Source: Parascedosporium putredinis (Eukaryota > Ascomycota > Sordariomycetes > Microascales > Microascaceae). From it: a DNA stretch of 64,000 nucleotides. A model generated the notes under the pieces. The model was not told the DNA's origin, did no database searches, and saw only the letters and a program-made list of their open reading frames with translations. Location: assembly GCA_949357655.1 (NCBI GenBank), contig CASHTG010000002.1, forward strand, positions 558,001 to 622,000. The letters run 5' to 3'. Within the stretch, counting starts at the first letter, position 1; each line of letters starts with the position of its first letter. Both the position numbers and the translations under genes were made by a program. This document shows, in pieces, positions 13,044 to 25,731 of this stretch.

Positions 13044-13511
13044 TTAATCGCGTCGGAAACGAAGGCCTCGCTTCGCCATGACCAGGTTCTCACTGATGCC
13101 AGGCTGGCACGTGGTGCCGGCGGCCATGGAAATGACAGCAGACCACTGGCCGGATGCACAGCGTTGGAACTTGGTACCAGAAATGCAGTTCCAGGCGCCC
13201 TCTTCCGAGCAAGAGCCGGTTTGAACGCCGGTGCTGGTATCAGGACTGTTGGTGGGAACCGCAGCGGGAGCAGTGGTGGCAGGCCTGGTGCCAGTGAGGA
13301 AGGTACTCGGGGCCACGGTGACCGAGGGAGCGGGAACATCTTCGGTAGGTTCGGGAAGCGCGGCGGTGGGAACGGTAACAAAGACACCGCCAGGACTGTG
13401 GGATGGTAAGCATGGAATCACATCAAGGGGATGGGTTGGGTCTGGGACAACTTACATGGTAGCAGACGCCGAGGGAGCTCCGGTGACAGTGGGAGCAACA
13501 GTCACTTCGGG

Positions 13512-13543
<32 letters not shown>

Positions 13544-14309
13544 GAGGCTCGGGCTGGGGTTCGGGAGTGGGCTCAGTCTCGCCCTCGCCTTCGCCACTTC
13601 CAGAGCCGCTACCGGAACCAGGAGCGGGATTGCTGGCGGCAGCGCATCCAACAGGGGCAACAGCGGCGGGGTTGTTGGTGATCACGTCTGGGCCAGGGTT
13701 GGGGAAAGTAGCGTCGGTGCTATCGACAGTTTTGCAGCCATCCCCAAAGACGTTGGCGACAAACATGGCAGGACGGCTCGAAAAGGCGACGGATTCTTGG
13801 CGGCGGGTCGCTCCGGAACCACCCTCAATGGTGACGACGGCACAGTTCTGGTAGAATTCCCTGTTGCCAATCTTGTTCAACCAGGACCAGGAAAGACGAC
13901 CTCGTTGCCCGAAGGGGCATCCGAGGGAATGGTAAAGGGAAAGGAACCACCACCAGAAACGGGGCAGCCGCCAACGATGCTCTGGATGACGGTCCAGGTC
14001 TGACCCTTGTCGTAGGACAGAGAAAACTGGCACGAGCCGCCACCGTGGTCGGCGCCGTTGGAGATGGTGACGGAGTAGGACTCGCCGGCCTTGTAGGTGG
14101 CAACGGGAGCGGCCTTGTCAGTGCCAAGCAAGTTGAGAGAACCGCGGCAAGGAAGTTGCCGCTGCCGACGGGGAGCTGAGATCGTTGTCGACATCACCGC
14201 CGTTGTTGGGGTTCTTGATGGAGCGGAGAGGAGGGGGATCGAGCATAGCCATGTGAGCCAGGGCCGGGACGGCGGCGGCAAGGAGGCCGTAAAGCAGAGT
14301 AACCTTCAT
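13044..14309 (-). CDS. Secreted AA11-type lytic polysaccharide monooxygenase with PE-rich linker and C-terminal Cys domain
   Basis: AA11 enzymes are copper monooxygenases that cleave chitin oxidatively. An 18-residue signal peptide (MKVTLLYGLLAAAVPALA) is followed directly by His19, the N-terminal copper-brace ligand. The second ligand is His89 in NGADHGGGSCQ, and the axial Tyr is Y154 in NREFYQNCAVVTI. Then come a Gly/Ser/Glu/Pro linker with PEPQPEPQPEPEP repeats, a Ser/Thr/Pro stretch, and a C-terminal module with four Cys (CSEEGAWNCISGTKFQRC... TTC), the arrangement of the X278 module found on many AA11 proteins. One intron lies at 13396-13455. Three one-base losses (14170-14173, 14151-14152 and about 13893) break the frame; corrected length is 402 residues. 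The protein should be extracellular. It converges on PBP1. Confidence 0.9.
13503..13560 (-). repeat. GGCTCA-type hexamer repeat coding for a Pro-Glu linker
   Basis: Imperfect hexamers (GGCTCA, with GGCTGA and GGCTCG variants on the plus strand) encode alternating Pro-Glu/Gln in the AA11 protein. Such linkers separate the catalytic core from the C-terminal module. The repeat is prone to copy-number change. Confidence 0.8.
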
Positions 14310-17300
14310 TTTCGATGTCTTGTTTTGGGATCTTGATTTCTGTCTCGAAAAAGTGAGTGTTGTGGTGGTGGTTAGGGTGAGAGAAGAAGGAAGAGAAGAT
14401 GGTGAGGTGGGTTTTTGTAGGTGAACTTTTTGTGAGCTGATGGAGGGTCTTCTAGGGTCGCGTGTCTAGGTTTTTGGTCCAGTGGAGAGAAGGAAAAAAA
14501 TTGCCCAGATGCGCAAATCGAGGAAAGAGCCGAGTGTTTTTGAAGTCGAGGGAAGGAGCGGGCTCGAGGCTGTGGTTGGTGTTGACGACGGTGCTGATGG
14601 CGGCGGTGGACAAAGAAGGACCGGACTGGGTGTAAGTCGCGGAAGGTGCTAGTGGTAGAACAAGGGGCGGTTGTGTCTTGCGACCAGCCTTCAAGGCAGT
14701 GATTTAAAACGAAACAAAAAACCCTAGTAAAGGAACAGGTCGATCGCGCAAATCGTATGCCCGACAAAAAGACGTCTGGCGTAGGTGAAAGAGGGAGAGA
14801 AATGCAAGTCTTGCAAATGGTTGTTCGAACTACTTGGCCGGCAAGATGGAGTTTCCACAGGTGGGAAGGACAGATGCGTTGTGTTGATCGTCCCCGAAGG
14901 CAAGATGGAGAAGAAAAAAAGGGAGCTTCCGAAGGAGGTCGTCGGTTGTTACCCTTGGGTTTTTGAATGAAAGCAAGGAGGCGAAGAGAAACAAAAAGAC
15001 TCAGTCTCGCGAAAAGAAGAGAAGAGAAAGGAAACAATAAAAAGACAAGACGAAGCAACCTGAACCTCGAACCTGGTGTACAATGGAAACAAGAAGTGCG
15101 AGTTCGAGGGTGGGACGAGAGACCCTTTTATCCCATCGCACGTCTCCCTGTCATCTGTGCTTGTCTCTTTCACCCTACGCCGGGGGAGGAGGGAGGGACG
15201 GGTGGGAAGGGGTGCGGTCTGGCAGGAAAATGCCGGCGGTGTCACCGGTCCTCCGCGTATCGTATGCACACTCTTTTTCTTGATATTCACATTCGATCTA
15301 GGTCCTTTACACACACCCCACCGAAGCGGAGCACTTGGAGAATCACCAGGATACAGGAACAAGGGAAGGGTGAGAGAGACCCAGTCCTCGGAATCCATCG
15401 TCGATTTCCAAAGACCAAAAGGCCTGGTTGGAGGGGTGTAGGCAGTCCAAGGTAAGTAAGTAGGTACTCATTGTTGCACACAAGTAAATGGTGGTTTCTG
15501 GGCATCCACGCAGAGTTGCCCTTTGTCACCTGTACATGTGGCTTTCTGTTCTTTTATCAGAGCACTTGAGTTTAATGGTGAGGAGAAGCCTCGTCAACTT
15601 GGAGGGTGTTTGTGTGGAGCCAAAAGAAGGACCGTTGAAAACCAGAAGAGAAAAAGGCACCCCCAAAAAAGAAGGGGAAAGAAAGGACAGGCAGCGGGTG
15701 CCATTGGACGCAGGTCTAGGGTGAAAGTCGCAGAACGACTCGACAGGAGACGGCGGCAGACAAGACGACATGATCGACGGAGGGCGCTGCGCCTATCAAT
15801 GGACAAGCGTTACTGGCGAAGGGGCGTGCGTGTGTGTGTGGAGAAGGGGGAGAGGGGAGGGGCGGGTACAAGGGACAAGGGGTTCAATGTTCGATCAGTT
15901 CAGTCAATCGGGCACGGGTGGGGCCCCTTTTTCGGGATTTCAGGGGATTTTGTATGCGGTGGCTTGGTCCTTTGGCGCGTTCCACATCCCAGCTAGGCGA
16001 GAGGAGTCTCAGTGCTGCCATAAGAGCCGTATTATTGAGAACATGAACACTGAAGGTGACGAGCGTGGCCCCTCCTCCCCTCCCCGTTTTCGTTTTGGAG
16101 AGAGAGAAAAAGATTCGAGCCTAGAACAACATTTCTTGAAGTCACCAAAAGCCTAGTTGGCCAGCCAAAAGCTACTTGTAGCTGTCGGCCGGTGGACCAT
16201 CGGAGAAGAGGCACTGGGCTTCGCAGGGTCTTTCCAAGCTAGCTTGATGGAGGGGCGATAATGGCGCTTGGCCGACGCACCCTGCAATTCCGCGCGTATC
16301 CAACAGAAACCGTTGAATGATATCAGTCAACGACAACTGCTGAAATCGTCCTTGAGAGACAAGAACCTCGCCAGACAGCGATACCCTGACTCATCGCCCC
16401 ATCCACGCCTTGAAATTCCCTGGCGATGAGCTCGTACGCTGTGAAAGTGATTTGGGGAAGGGGCAAGCCATCACTGATGACGCCCGCATCTCAGGAACGA
16501 GCCTCAGCTTGCCATGGCGTCGAGTGAATCAATTCCCAGCAGCGGACCTGGTTAAAAACAGACACATGGAAAAAGAAAAGAAACAAGCTCGTACTTACGA
16601 GGTTGAACCAGGTTCGCTTTGGGGCGTTAATCAATGCTAAACAGGGCTCGTCGATCTGGATCATCTGCTCATCCATCTCCTGTACATCTCCCCTTGTCAC
16701 CAGTCTTTCGACCTTTTTTTCTCACACTGTTTCTCTTCTCGTCCTCTGTTGCTAACATCATTTGTCTTGACTTGGGCCTCTTTGTCTCCTGACACCAACG
16801 TTGTAGACTGAACCCATTCATCATGGGATTCGAGGTGATTGATGTCACATCAAGCCGTAAGGCTCGTGATGTGCAATCCTACTGGGGACTCGTCGGTTAC
16901 GCAAGCAGAGGACAGAACCCATCGACTGGCCGTGGAACATTGATACTGGGTATGGATCAGACCTAGATGGAGAGTAGCATGAACGCAAGGCATGGCACCC
17001 GGCAGCAGCAAAGCCGTGCGCTCGCCTATGACGGGGATACTTTTTCCCCTCCTCCTTGGCGAGGTGAAGTTCAAGTGTCCAGTGGGAAATACGAAGCCCG
17101 TCGGTGAGTCGCACGCCTAGAGCCCTAGTGACGTGTTGAGAGCAATTCTAGTCGCGCCATATGAAACTCGTCGCCCATCAAACCCCGTCTACGAAAACCG
17201 GGCTCTGCAGCGTATAGACAAGGAGAGAGGAGTAGTCATCATCCTGCCCGACGTCCTTCGCCAGCTCGTCCAGAAAGGTGAAGCGATCAATTATGCATCC

Positions 17301-17722
17301 CACCCTCCCCCGCGCCGCCGCAGTTTATGGCGTGTCGGCGCGACTGAGTGGCTGTAATTCACCCACCCAATTCCCTACCTCACCAAGCCCGATTGGGAAA
17401 CAAAGGTGGACGATGCCATGCTAAAATAGCGGAGGGGGCGCAAGTTCAGTGGTTGGGGGCGTTTAGCTTCCGGCGCCCATCCACAGCTCTTCGCCCAATC
17501 ACCACTCGTCCCGCTCACAGACGCCACGGAGTCTGATGCAGGGGAATAACAAGAACAAGAGGTTAAGGTTTATTGTTTCCCACCATCCCTCCACTCTTCC
17601 CCCAACCCCTGTGCACATCATCAAGGCTCCAAAGGGGGGAAACAGGACGAATGCTAGCGAATGAGTGGACGTAAGGAGCGCACTCGGCGAAACGAAACAT
17701 GGACATGGGAGAATGGTGGTTT

Positions 17723-17738
17723 GAGAGAGAGAGAGAGA
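17723..17738. repeat. GA dinucleotide microsatellite
   Basis: An uninterrupted GA run of eight units lies within intergenic DNA. Confidence 0.8.
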
Positions 17739-20700
17739 ACTGAGAAGAAGAAAAAAACCAATTAACATCAGGGAGAAAAGGGAAGTGGGAAAAAAGCATC
17801 TCGCTGCTCTGTTCCGTACTTCGCTTCCCACTTTCGGTTCTTCCATGTGATCGACGCTGCGCTGGTTGGCCAATCACTCACAAGAGGGCCAAGACCGCCT
17901 GGATCGTGTAAGACAGGCGAGAGGAGATCCTGGACGAGGAAAGAATATGCGGATGGCATTCCACCTTTGCTCATGGCCTTGTTTAATCTTTCCCGGTCTG
18001 TTCGTACTTGTACTCGACATGGCCCGAAATCGTCCCTCTCGCAAATCGGGAAGGTATTTACTGGACTAGCTAGGTCACCCTGGGCATCCCGAGACAGATT
18101 ACGCACTTGCCATCGCGCAGGCACACAGAGGAACTTTTCTTCTTTCTGCCTTTTCTGGTCTTCCCCTCTCTTCCCTGCCTCCCCTGTCTTTGTTGGGCTT
18201 TTAGGGTAAGTTTGCCACCTCCCCTGGAACGAGCGGAGGTCCATTTGCCCATCTATGAATGGTACCCGGAAAGTCAGCTCCTGGTCCGATCTTTGGGTGC
18301 CCTCGACCGCTTTAGGATTTGCACGAGTTACGTCCCCAGCAAGGCGAAAAGGAATGGCAGGGTAGAAGGGGGTGGAGTTGAAGTCCAGGGAACACCCCTC
18401 ACCCTCCTTTCGTGTTCCCCATTCCATGTGAACCACTTGGAAGAGACCCTTGATCAGTTCATCGACCAAGGTGATGCAAAAGCGCGCAGGTGTCGCTTCT
18501 CAGATACTACCTACCCCTCAACCCTTCTATCGTCGAAGTCTACGTTGCTATCTACGAGGTACGGCACGCCGGCTCGGACGGGGAGAGAGGGAGTGCGTGG
18601 ACCCTGGCCAAACGTTTCGTTTGCTCGCCACGCTCATCCTTGAAAGAGAGAGGTGGACAGCCTTGAGGATCTGGATAGGTGTTGTTCCATGGCGAGGCAT
18701 GGATTTTCTCTCTGCATTGATGCGCGACTGCAAGGTGACGAGGGTGGGGCTTATTTCTGTGAGTGGACGACTTATACCTTGACGGGAGACGCGTGTTCGT
18801 CGTTGAGCCACGCCGAAGCTGGGTTAGACGAGGGATGAAAGGCAGAATGAGGCGATGGAAGCCCGCAGTGATGGATCCCATGTGTTTCACCTAATAATTG
18901 GTGCATCCATGTAATCCTTTTGAACTCTTCGAGTCACTTCTTCGCCGCTCCATCTCAGGCTCTGGTTGTTTCGAAACAGTGGCCCTCTCCACAATAACTC
19001 AATGGAGATCTCTTTAGAGGCCAGCCAGCGCATAACCTCGGGCTCTTGCTGACGAGGGTTCAGGCTTCGCAGCCTTGAAGTGTTTACCCCCAAAAAAAAA
19101 AAATACTCGCATCAAAACCTTTCCACTCGTATCTTCAGCTTCTCCTCTTTTTCCATTCTTCTTTCGCTGTCGAGGCGTACTCGCGGCTCCACCAAAACCT
19201 CCCCACGACTAGCGCATAAAGTCGGAATCCACCCCATCGACAAAGAACGCATTGACGAACGCATGCCCATTCTTCGCGACTCGCCACCGTTGTGGGCTGG
19301 AAGCCAAGCGCTTGGTTTTTCTCTACGTATGTTCAGGCTCCCTCCAAGCTCGTTGCCGCGGCCGTGTCCGTGTCGTGGATCCGATGCATTGACGAGGCCT
19401 CGCACAGCCCGGTAGGTTCTCGTCTGAGCTGACTTTGGGAGATGGGACGTGCACTCGCAAGGAATTCGTGGACCCTTCCTCTCAAGGTCGAGTCCTTTTT
19501 TCCCTTTCCCTTTGTCCCCCTCTTGCTCTGTGCTCTGGCCTTTTCTTTTTCCCCAATGGGGGTTTACTTTGAATAACTTTGCCTTGGTTTGGGTTCTGTG
19601 GGTTTACGGTGTCGTTTAGCGCCGGCGGAGACTAGCTTTGTGCAAGATCTGAGTGCGGGGCCAGGTCCATGCGGCAGAGGCCGCCTGTTTCTTCAGCTCT
19701 CAACATTGGCCTGGCCCTGGCCTCGCGTTTACTTAAGCCGGCTTCTGGTCTGGTGGCTGACACAGGACCCGGCCCGGCGCTACGACACCACAGCGGAAGT
19801 GCTTGCAGAAATCATCGACAGGGTGCATATTTGGCTCAACACTGTTCGCCCGCGGATGCCTCCTTACTGCACCAGGCACACGCCTTCAACGGGTGACATA
19901 TCAATACCAGGCCGTCACATAGGACTCTGCGGCCTTGTTCCCCGCCAAGCAAGCATGGGTTCGTGTGATCACAAACCCGCGCTTTTGGAGCTGACTCCGC
20001 GTAGCCGTGGGGTTTTATCCTGCGGCCGGGGTTTCCTCCCAGTGTATGCAAGGGTGTGGTCTATCGACGTGATGGCGGACCTTGCGCTCACTTTCAGGAA
20101 ACGAAGATTGTTCGCCCTGGGCTCTGCGCGCGTTTAGCACCAGGGGTTTCTTAGGGTCCCTGGGTTTTTCTCCCCTCCTCTTCAGCTTTCTTCTGAGCGC
20201 TCTTTATGGCCGCATGGTCACCCGCATCCGACGCTTGCAGAAGCGCGGTCGCTGGGCTTGGCGCCTAGCTACGTCACGCCCCCTTGCAGACTTCAATATT
20301 TTTAGGGGCGCTTGTTGTGGCCCGCATCGGGGATATGTGAGTCGGAGAGGGGAAGCAGAAAGACTATGGGACAAAGGTGAGCAATCCACCAAAAAAGGAA
20401 GAATTTTTCTGTTCCTACTCCTGTTGGAGAGTGAATAAGTCAAGCACACCCCTTTCCAAACTAGTTATAAAATTCCGGGATCGAAGTCGGGGTTTACGCG
20501 AGGTCGTCATTCGGCGGCTTGACGCTCTGGACTACATGTCCTGCATATTACGCGGCTATGCAATGCCGTGCTTTCAATGTTCCTTATCCCCCTTTCTCCC
20601 TGTGAAGGATCTACCCCTCTTCCTTTTTCTTTTTCTACTTGCTGGTATAGCTGCCCGTGCTATTTCCAAAAAATTACATTAAGATACTTGAGGTGTGCCG

Positions 20701-21610
20701 TTTCCTACACTGGGGACCCGAGGGATGGATGGCGAGACGGCGCTACCAAGAGACTAGCCAAGGGGGCCTCGCCTAAGTAGACATTCTGTCATAGCTGCAT
20801 TATATTCATGCAACGGTCGCCTTGAATACGACCGGAGAGTGTGCGCGGCCAGGGAGTCGCATTTGGCAGCTTGCCTGTAGAGATCTCTTTCTATCAAGGT
20901 TGGCCGGACCCAATATTTCGATGACCTATCCCCTTTTTACAGTTTCCATCACCCTATACTTCATTTAAAGTGGGAAGACTAGAGATCCTCTACCTTCTAC
21001 TGAGAAAAGGAACTGAGAAATGATGTCTTCACGAGCTTAGGCCACCGGCTTATTCATAGCTATGAGCAAAAAGAGGAAAAGAGAAAAGGAGGAGAACGAG
21101 ACTCATAGCAAGGACATCACTTGCGTTCCAATGGAAACAGAGAGTAAACAGAACGATGGGGGTTCTATATTTCATGGGATCACGGGAGGGGAGTCAGAAT
21201 GAATAGAGAAGCTACCCCGTGAAGCAATCAAATATCTCGAGACGGATGAAAATGAGATTGGGAACGCCTACAAACTAAGAAGCAAACTTATGTTATTCTA
21301 CAACACAATTTCAAACAAAGATAAACAACTAGACATCATAGGTGACTGCGGCGACGGCTATAACAGGGGGTCTAATGTTTGTAGAATATTAGAACTGGAT
21401 ACAGGAACATCTCAAAACATCCCGATTCAACGACACATCGTGCGTGCTGCGGTCGTCTCAAGAGGGCAATCGATCCATCCGATAGCAAAATGCTCCGCTT
21501 GTCTTGATGGCTTGTATGTTTCTGCCATTCGGGGTCCGCAAAGGCCAAGAGCATACTCTTTCCTTGACTGACACTGGAGCATGTCTCTTTAGTTCACTGT
21601 TTCATCACCA

Positions 21611-21870
21611 GGTCTGCTGTTACAAGTTATCTGGCATCTATTGATCTCTGAGTCATTGGCTGCTCCTTGCTATCGCAAAGCAGCCAGAAGAGGCAGAAGA
21701 GAATCCCCAGACTACAAAATATAAATGGACAAGAATCTTCTCTCCTCTCTTGATCTTACTACCTAATATACCCACCTATCTTCCCTCCCTTCATATACAC
21801 CTTGACAACTATTCCTTTATCTCTCACCTATCTGCTCTTTATACCAACTATATAGATATTAGGGATGGCC
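21611..21870. mobile_element. Possible LTR-retrotransposon remnant (solo-LTR-like), boundaries approximate
   Basis: The stretch starts with TGTTACAAG and has a TATA-like TATAAATGG followed by a pyrimidine-rich leader-like sequence (CTTCTCTCCTCTCTTGATC), the layout of fungal Ty1/copia-type LTRs. No second LTR, clear target duplication, or gag/pol reading frame is visible in the window, so this could be a solo LTR or chance. Confidence 0.3.
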
Positions 21871-22136
21871 ACGATAGCCACCTTCTCGGATGGCACTCGT
21901 ACAATTCGCCTGTTTCCTTGTCCCGAGGCCCGTGTCTGAGTCAAGGCTTTCAACCGTACATAGCTCATCGTACCGGTAGGACTTGTTGAGCCGCGATCAA
22001 TAGCTGGGCACTGCTAGCCTTATCGCAGCGGGGCCCGCAAAGAGGGCAACATCGATAACGGCGATAACGGCTGGACCACGGACGACGGGCGGGGCAGCAA
22101 CAAGCGGGACATGTGCCGAAGCCTCCCGGAGGAAAA

Positions 22137-22166
22137 CAGGAGATTATACAGGAGATTATACAGGAG
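22137..22166. repeat. Short tandem repeat of a 15-base unit
   Basis: The unit AGGAGATTATAC recurs almost immediately (AGGAGATTATACAGGAGATTATAC as two copies sharing AGG). It sits in the middle of the repeat-like AT-rich segment. Confidence 0.6.
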
Positions 22167-22565
22167 AAACCCTCCGCCAAAAACCGCGTCGAAGCGTCGC
22201 GGTATGGTCGTTGAGCCTAGCTACTACGGGGCTAGAAAGAGAAGGACGCGGAGGCATTACTGAGGGGATATCCCTCGGTCCGCTCGCTCGGCGATTGGCG
22301 CTGCTTTTGCCATGATAGGCCGGAATAATGGTGGCGTAGGAGGAACGGCGCCACCTTCATCCTTCGGCAACTGCTGCTCCTTGCTCTTCCAGACGGTAGG
22401 CTCTTCCCCGTTCTCGCAGCGGCTGTTCTCCCGTTGACCTAATTTCAGGACTAGGTTCCCGCGAAGAGTGATCTTGTGATTACCCTCATCGTATCCAGGC
22501 GATCACCGACTATTAGCCCGCCAGTGTGAGTAAGGCTGATATAGACTGCTTTCAACGTTTGGGCA

Positions 22566-22947
22566 CTATATAAAAGTCTTTGTTGTGTCGGAGGCGTTTA
22601 TCTCCTTGCGGCCTGTACTATAAAGGGACAACTCCCGGAGCAGCTTTGTATGGCAACAGTTGTCCCAGGCGTCGAAAAAAACAATATGGGAACCAGGAAC
22701 GGAAGGCATGAAACTTTGCGAATGATAAGGAACATTAGGCAGCGAAGTACGGGAGCCAACAGCAACGTCGTCTAACCCAGAAAGCAACGCGTGAATCTTC
22801 ACTTTGGCGTTCTGTCTGGAAGCCCAACTCTACATTTTGAGCTTGCTTAACAACCCTGATGTCAGAACAAATACCTTCCAAAATATATCCATAAGTAGCT
22901 TGGTTATGAAGATAGGATAATGAGAAATAATTCAATGCACTTGACAA
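22566..22947 (-). pseudogene. Degenerate coding-like remnant, family not recognised
   Basis: Two overlapping minus-strand frames (22947-22735 and 22802-22566) look protein-like in composition (for example SQSFMPSVPGSHIVFFDAWD and LREL SLYSTGRKEIN) and could form one frame with a shift near 22800. I do not recognise a family. Base composition is more AT-rich than the flanking genes. It may be a relic of a transferred or mobile gene, or chance. Confidence 0.15.
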
Positions 22948-23482
22948 TTGAAGTTCATGATGAGGTCCTTGTGAACCGAAACGATCTAATCAGTGTAGAG
23001 AGCTTAGGCTAGTGTTGGTGTTGTTCCCCACTACTGCCAGGTACGGTACCTTGTAATACAGTGCTCCAGCTGTGTATAAGCACTCGAGCTTGATCAATGC
23101 AAGGTTCCGCTCCCGACCCCGGATTTCTTGTCACGTGTTCCGAGCAAGCTCGACCGTGGACCACACCTCACCCCAAACGGCCCCTTGCCAGCCTCTATGA
23201 TCCGGGTCGCAGGTAATCGCAGCCATCGCCCTAAACGCCACACCCTAGCAAAGCTTCAGTCTTCCATTGCCGATTTCCCTGTACGATTGACGGCCTTTAA
23301 AGGTACCTTCCCCGCAAGTCAAGGGGTCTTGACGATGCCTCCGCCCGGGAGCGCAATTCAGCTAGAGAGATAGAAAAAAAGACACCCCCTAGCAATCCCC
23401 CGAAAGCAACGACGAAGCGTTTCCGCCCCGCCCCGATAACCCTCGCTCCCTCGCTCCCTCTCTCCCTCCCCACACACTCACA

Positions 23483-25731
23483 ATGGACTCCGTACCGACC
23501 CTCGCGGAGCTCCTCCGCCACCCCGAAGACCTCGACAAGATTGGCGCCCTCAAGCAAGAGTTCGCCCGGAAAAAGACCACGGTGGACGACCGCCTGCGCG
23601 GCGGCCTGCGCGAGCAGCTCGAGACCACCCAGAGCGGCATGTCGGGGCTGACGGACGGGCTCAAGACCGTCCAGCAGATCAAGGACGAGATGACCAAGAT
23701 TGACAAGCTGTGCTCCGAGTCCCAAAACATCATCAAGGACATTGGCACCATCAACTTCGTCTCCCAGGCCCACCGCAACTTTGGCGCGGTGGAAACGATG
23801 CGCAAGAACCTCGAGACCTTCAACGAGAGGCTGGGCGCCGTCGAAAAGATGCTGCGGGAGGACGACGCCGACCGGGAAAACATGCCCAACCTGCTGCCCA
23901 CCCACTACGAGCTCACCCAGCTGCGCAACATTCGCGACGACGCCATGGAGCAGATACAAAGGCCGACGACCCGAGCCTGCAGTCCACGCTGGAAGACTAC
24001 TTTGAGCGGCTGGACGACATGATTGACTGGTTCGACGAGCACGTCGGCCTGCTGGCGCTCAACCTCATCAACCTCGTCGTCAACGGCAACAACGGGCTCG
24101 TCGTCCGCTTCGCCGTCGTCATGGAGGCCGAGGAGAAGAGCGACCAAAGGTCCTGGCGCTGCAGCAGGCCCTCAAGGACCACAAGGAGATGGCCGCCCGC
24201 TTCCAGGGCATCACCGACGGCGCCAAGCAGGTGCGCGGCTACAAGGAAAAGTTTCTCGAGGCCATCCGCCTCAGCGCCGAGCAGCAGTTCGCCGAGGCCA
24301 AGCAGCAGTTCCTCGACGACCCCACCAAGCTGGAAAAGACGATGAAGTGGTACTTCAACGACCTCAACGCCGTCAAGATTGGCATGTCGCCCCTCATGCC
24401 CAAAAAGTGGAAGATTCTCAAAATGTACGGCAACGTCTACCACAAGCTCATGCGCGATACCCTCGTCGCCACCATTGACGACCCGGACACGAGCTCCGCC
24501 ACCACGCTCGAAATCGTCGGCTGGCCCGAGAAATACTACAAGAAGATGACCAAGCTCGGCTTCAAGCTCGACGAGCTCAAGCCCCACGTCATCGACGACC
24601 GCGAGGCCGAGCTCGTGCGCGACTTCCGCCAGCTCATCATCAAGTACCTCGACGAGTGGATCGAGCGCATCTTCAAGTCGGAGCAAAAGGACTTTGCCGA
24701 GCGCAACGTCGAAGGGTCCAACCTCGACCAGGACGAGTACGGCTACTTCCGCACCCGCAACCTCGTCGACCTGTGGCGCATGATGCGCGAGCAGATCGAC
24801 GTCGCCGCCAACTCCCAGCGCGCCGACGTCGTCGAGGGCGTCATCGACGCCATGCTCCAGCGCCTCCGCGCCCGCCAGCAGACGTGGCAAAAGATGCTCG
24901 AGGACGAGGCCGCCCGCTTCGAGGGCGCCAGCCAGGAGAACCTCGAGGGCTTCCAGCCCCTGCAGGACTGGCTCGTCGCCACCGCCAACGACCAAATCGC
25001 CTGCATCGACGACAACGAAGAGGACAACAAGTTTGGCTACCTCTCCAGCTTCGTGCAGAAGCTCGAGCCCATCGTCACCCCGCAGTACCTCGAGCGCGCC
25101 GACGGCGAAATCGCCGCCCTGCGCGACGGCTACGTCGACTTCTCCACCTGGTGCATCACCAAGTTCGCCCAGCTCATCCTCACCGTCGACTTCGCCCCCG
25201 TCCTCCCCGAGTTCTTCACCGCCAAGTGGTACACCACCACCGCCATGAAGCAAATGGTCGTCACCTTTGACGAGTACGTCGGCGACTACCGCCAGGTCCT
25301 TCACCACTCCCTCGTCGACATCTTTATCGAAATCTTTGCCGACGAGCTCCTCGTCGCCTACCTCTCCTCCGTCCGCAACAAGGGCGTCAAGTTCCGCCGC
25401 GCCGACCCTTCCAGGACAAAATCTTCAACGACGTCCAGACCGCTTTCGAGTACTTTGACGGCCTCCCCAACCCCGACGTCGCCGACTCCATCAAGCAGAC
25501 CTGGCGCGTCACCGAGCCCTTCCTCGGCCTCCTCACCTGCCCCAAGGACGAGGTCCCCAACGCCTTCGAGTCCTTCAAGACCGCCTACTGGGACCTGCAG
25601 ATTGGCTGGGTCGAGGCCGTCCTGCGCTCCCGCGACGACTTTGAGCGCAGCATGCTGAACAGCGTCAAGGCTCGCGCCGCTAGGATCGATGTCGTTCGGG
25701 GGCCGAGACCATTATGGGCAAGGTCAAGTAG
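23483..25731 (+). CDS. SEC6: Exocyst complex subunit Sec6 (four apparent frame breaks)
   Basis: Sec6 is a core subunit of the octameric exocyst that tethers secretory vesicles to the plasma membrane at hyphal tips. The gene reads as a single exon starting MDSVPTLAELLRHPEDLDKI. The N-terminal coiled-coil part (GLTDGLKTVQQIKDEMTKID, FNERLGAVEKMLRED) is followed by the helical Sec6 body (YFERLDDMIDWFDEHVGLLA, MKWYFNDLNAVKIG, WKILKMYGNVYHKLMRDTL) and a C-terminal end GAETIMGKVK. Breaks are at the AAA runs 23958-23960 and 24146-24148, the CCC run 25406-25408, and near 25695. Adding one base at each gives 750 residues, the usual length. The coding strand has strong G/C third positions, which also creates a spurious 436-codon antisense ORF. 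Confidence 0.95.

Larger units (their letters stand above)
14310..23482. other. Gene-poor block of about 9.2 kb
   Basis: No gene here can be supported. ORFs up to 233 codons exist, but they lack domain-like patterning, have mixed composition, and many start without an ATG or sit in CT/GA-rich DNA. The first 1.5 kb is probably the AA11 promoter and leader. The part from about 20900 to 23000 is more AT-rich and holds LTR-like sequence, a short tandem repeat and a degenerate coding-like stretch, each listed separately. Confidence 0.5.

Noticed and set aside
14372..15058. 228-codon minus-strand ORF upstream of the AA11 gene
   Set aside because: Phe/Ser/Leu-rich translation of CT-rich leader DNA; no ordered features.
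17768..18469. 233-codon minus-strand ORF in the gene desert
   Set aside because: No domain, no splice context, not protein-like in hydrophobic patterning.
19589..20137. 182-codon plus-strand ORF
   Set aside because: No family recognised and no supporting signals; likely chance.
23997..25307. 436-codon minus-strand ORF opposite SEC6
   Set aside because: A shadow of the strong G/C third-position bias of SEC6; its translation is Leu/Val/Glu/Asp low complexity with no domain.
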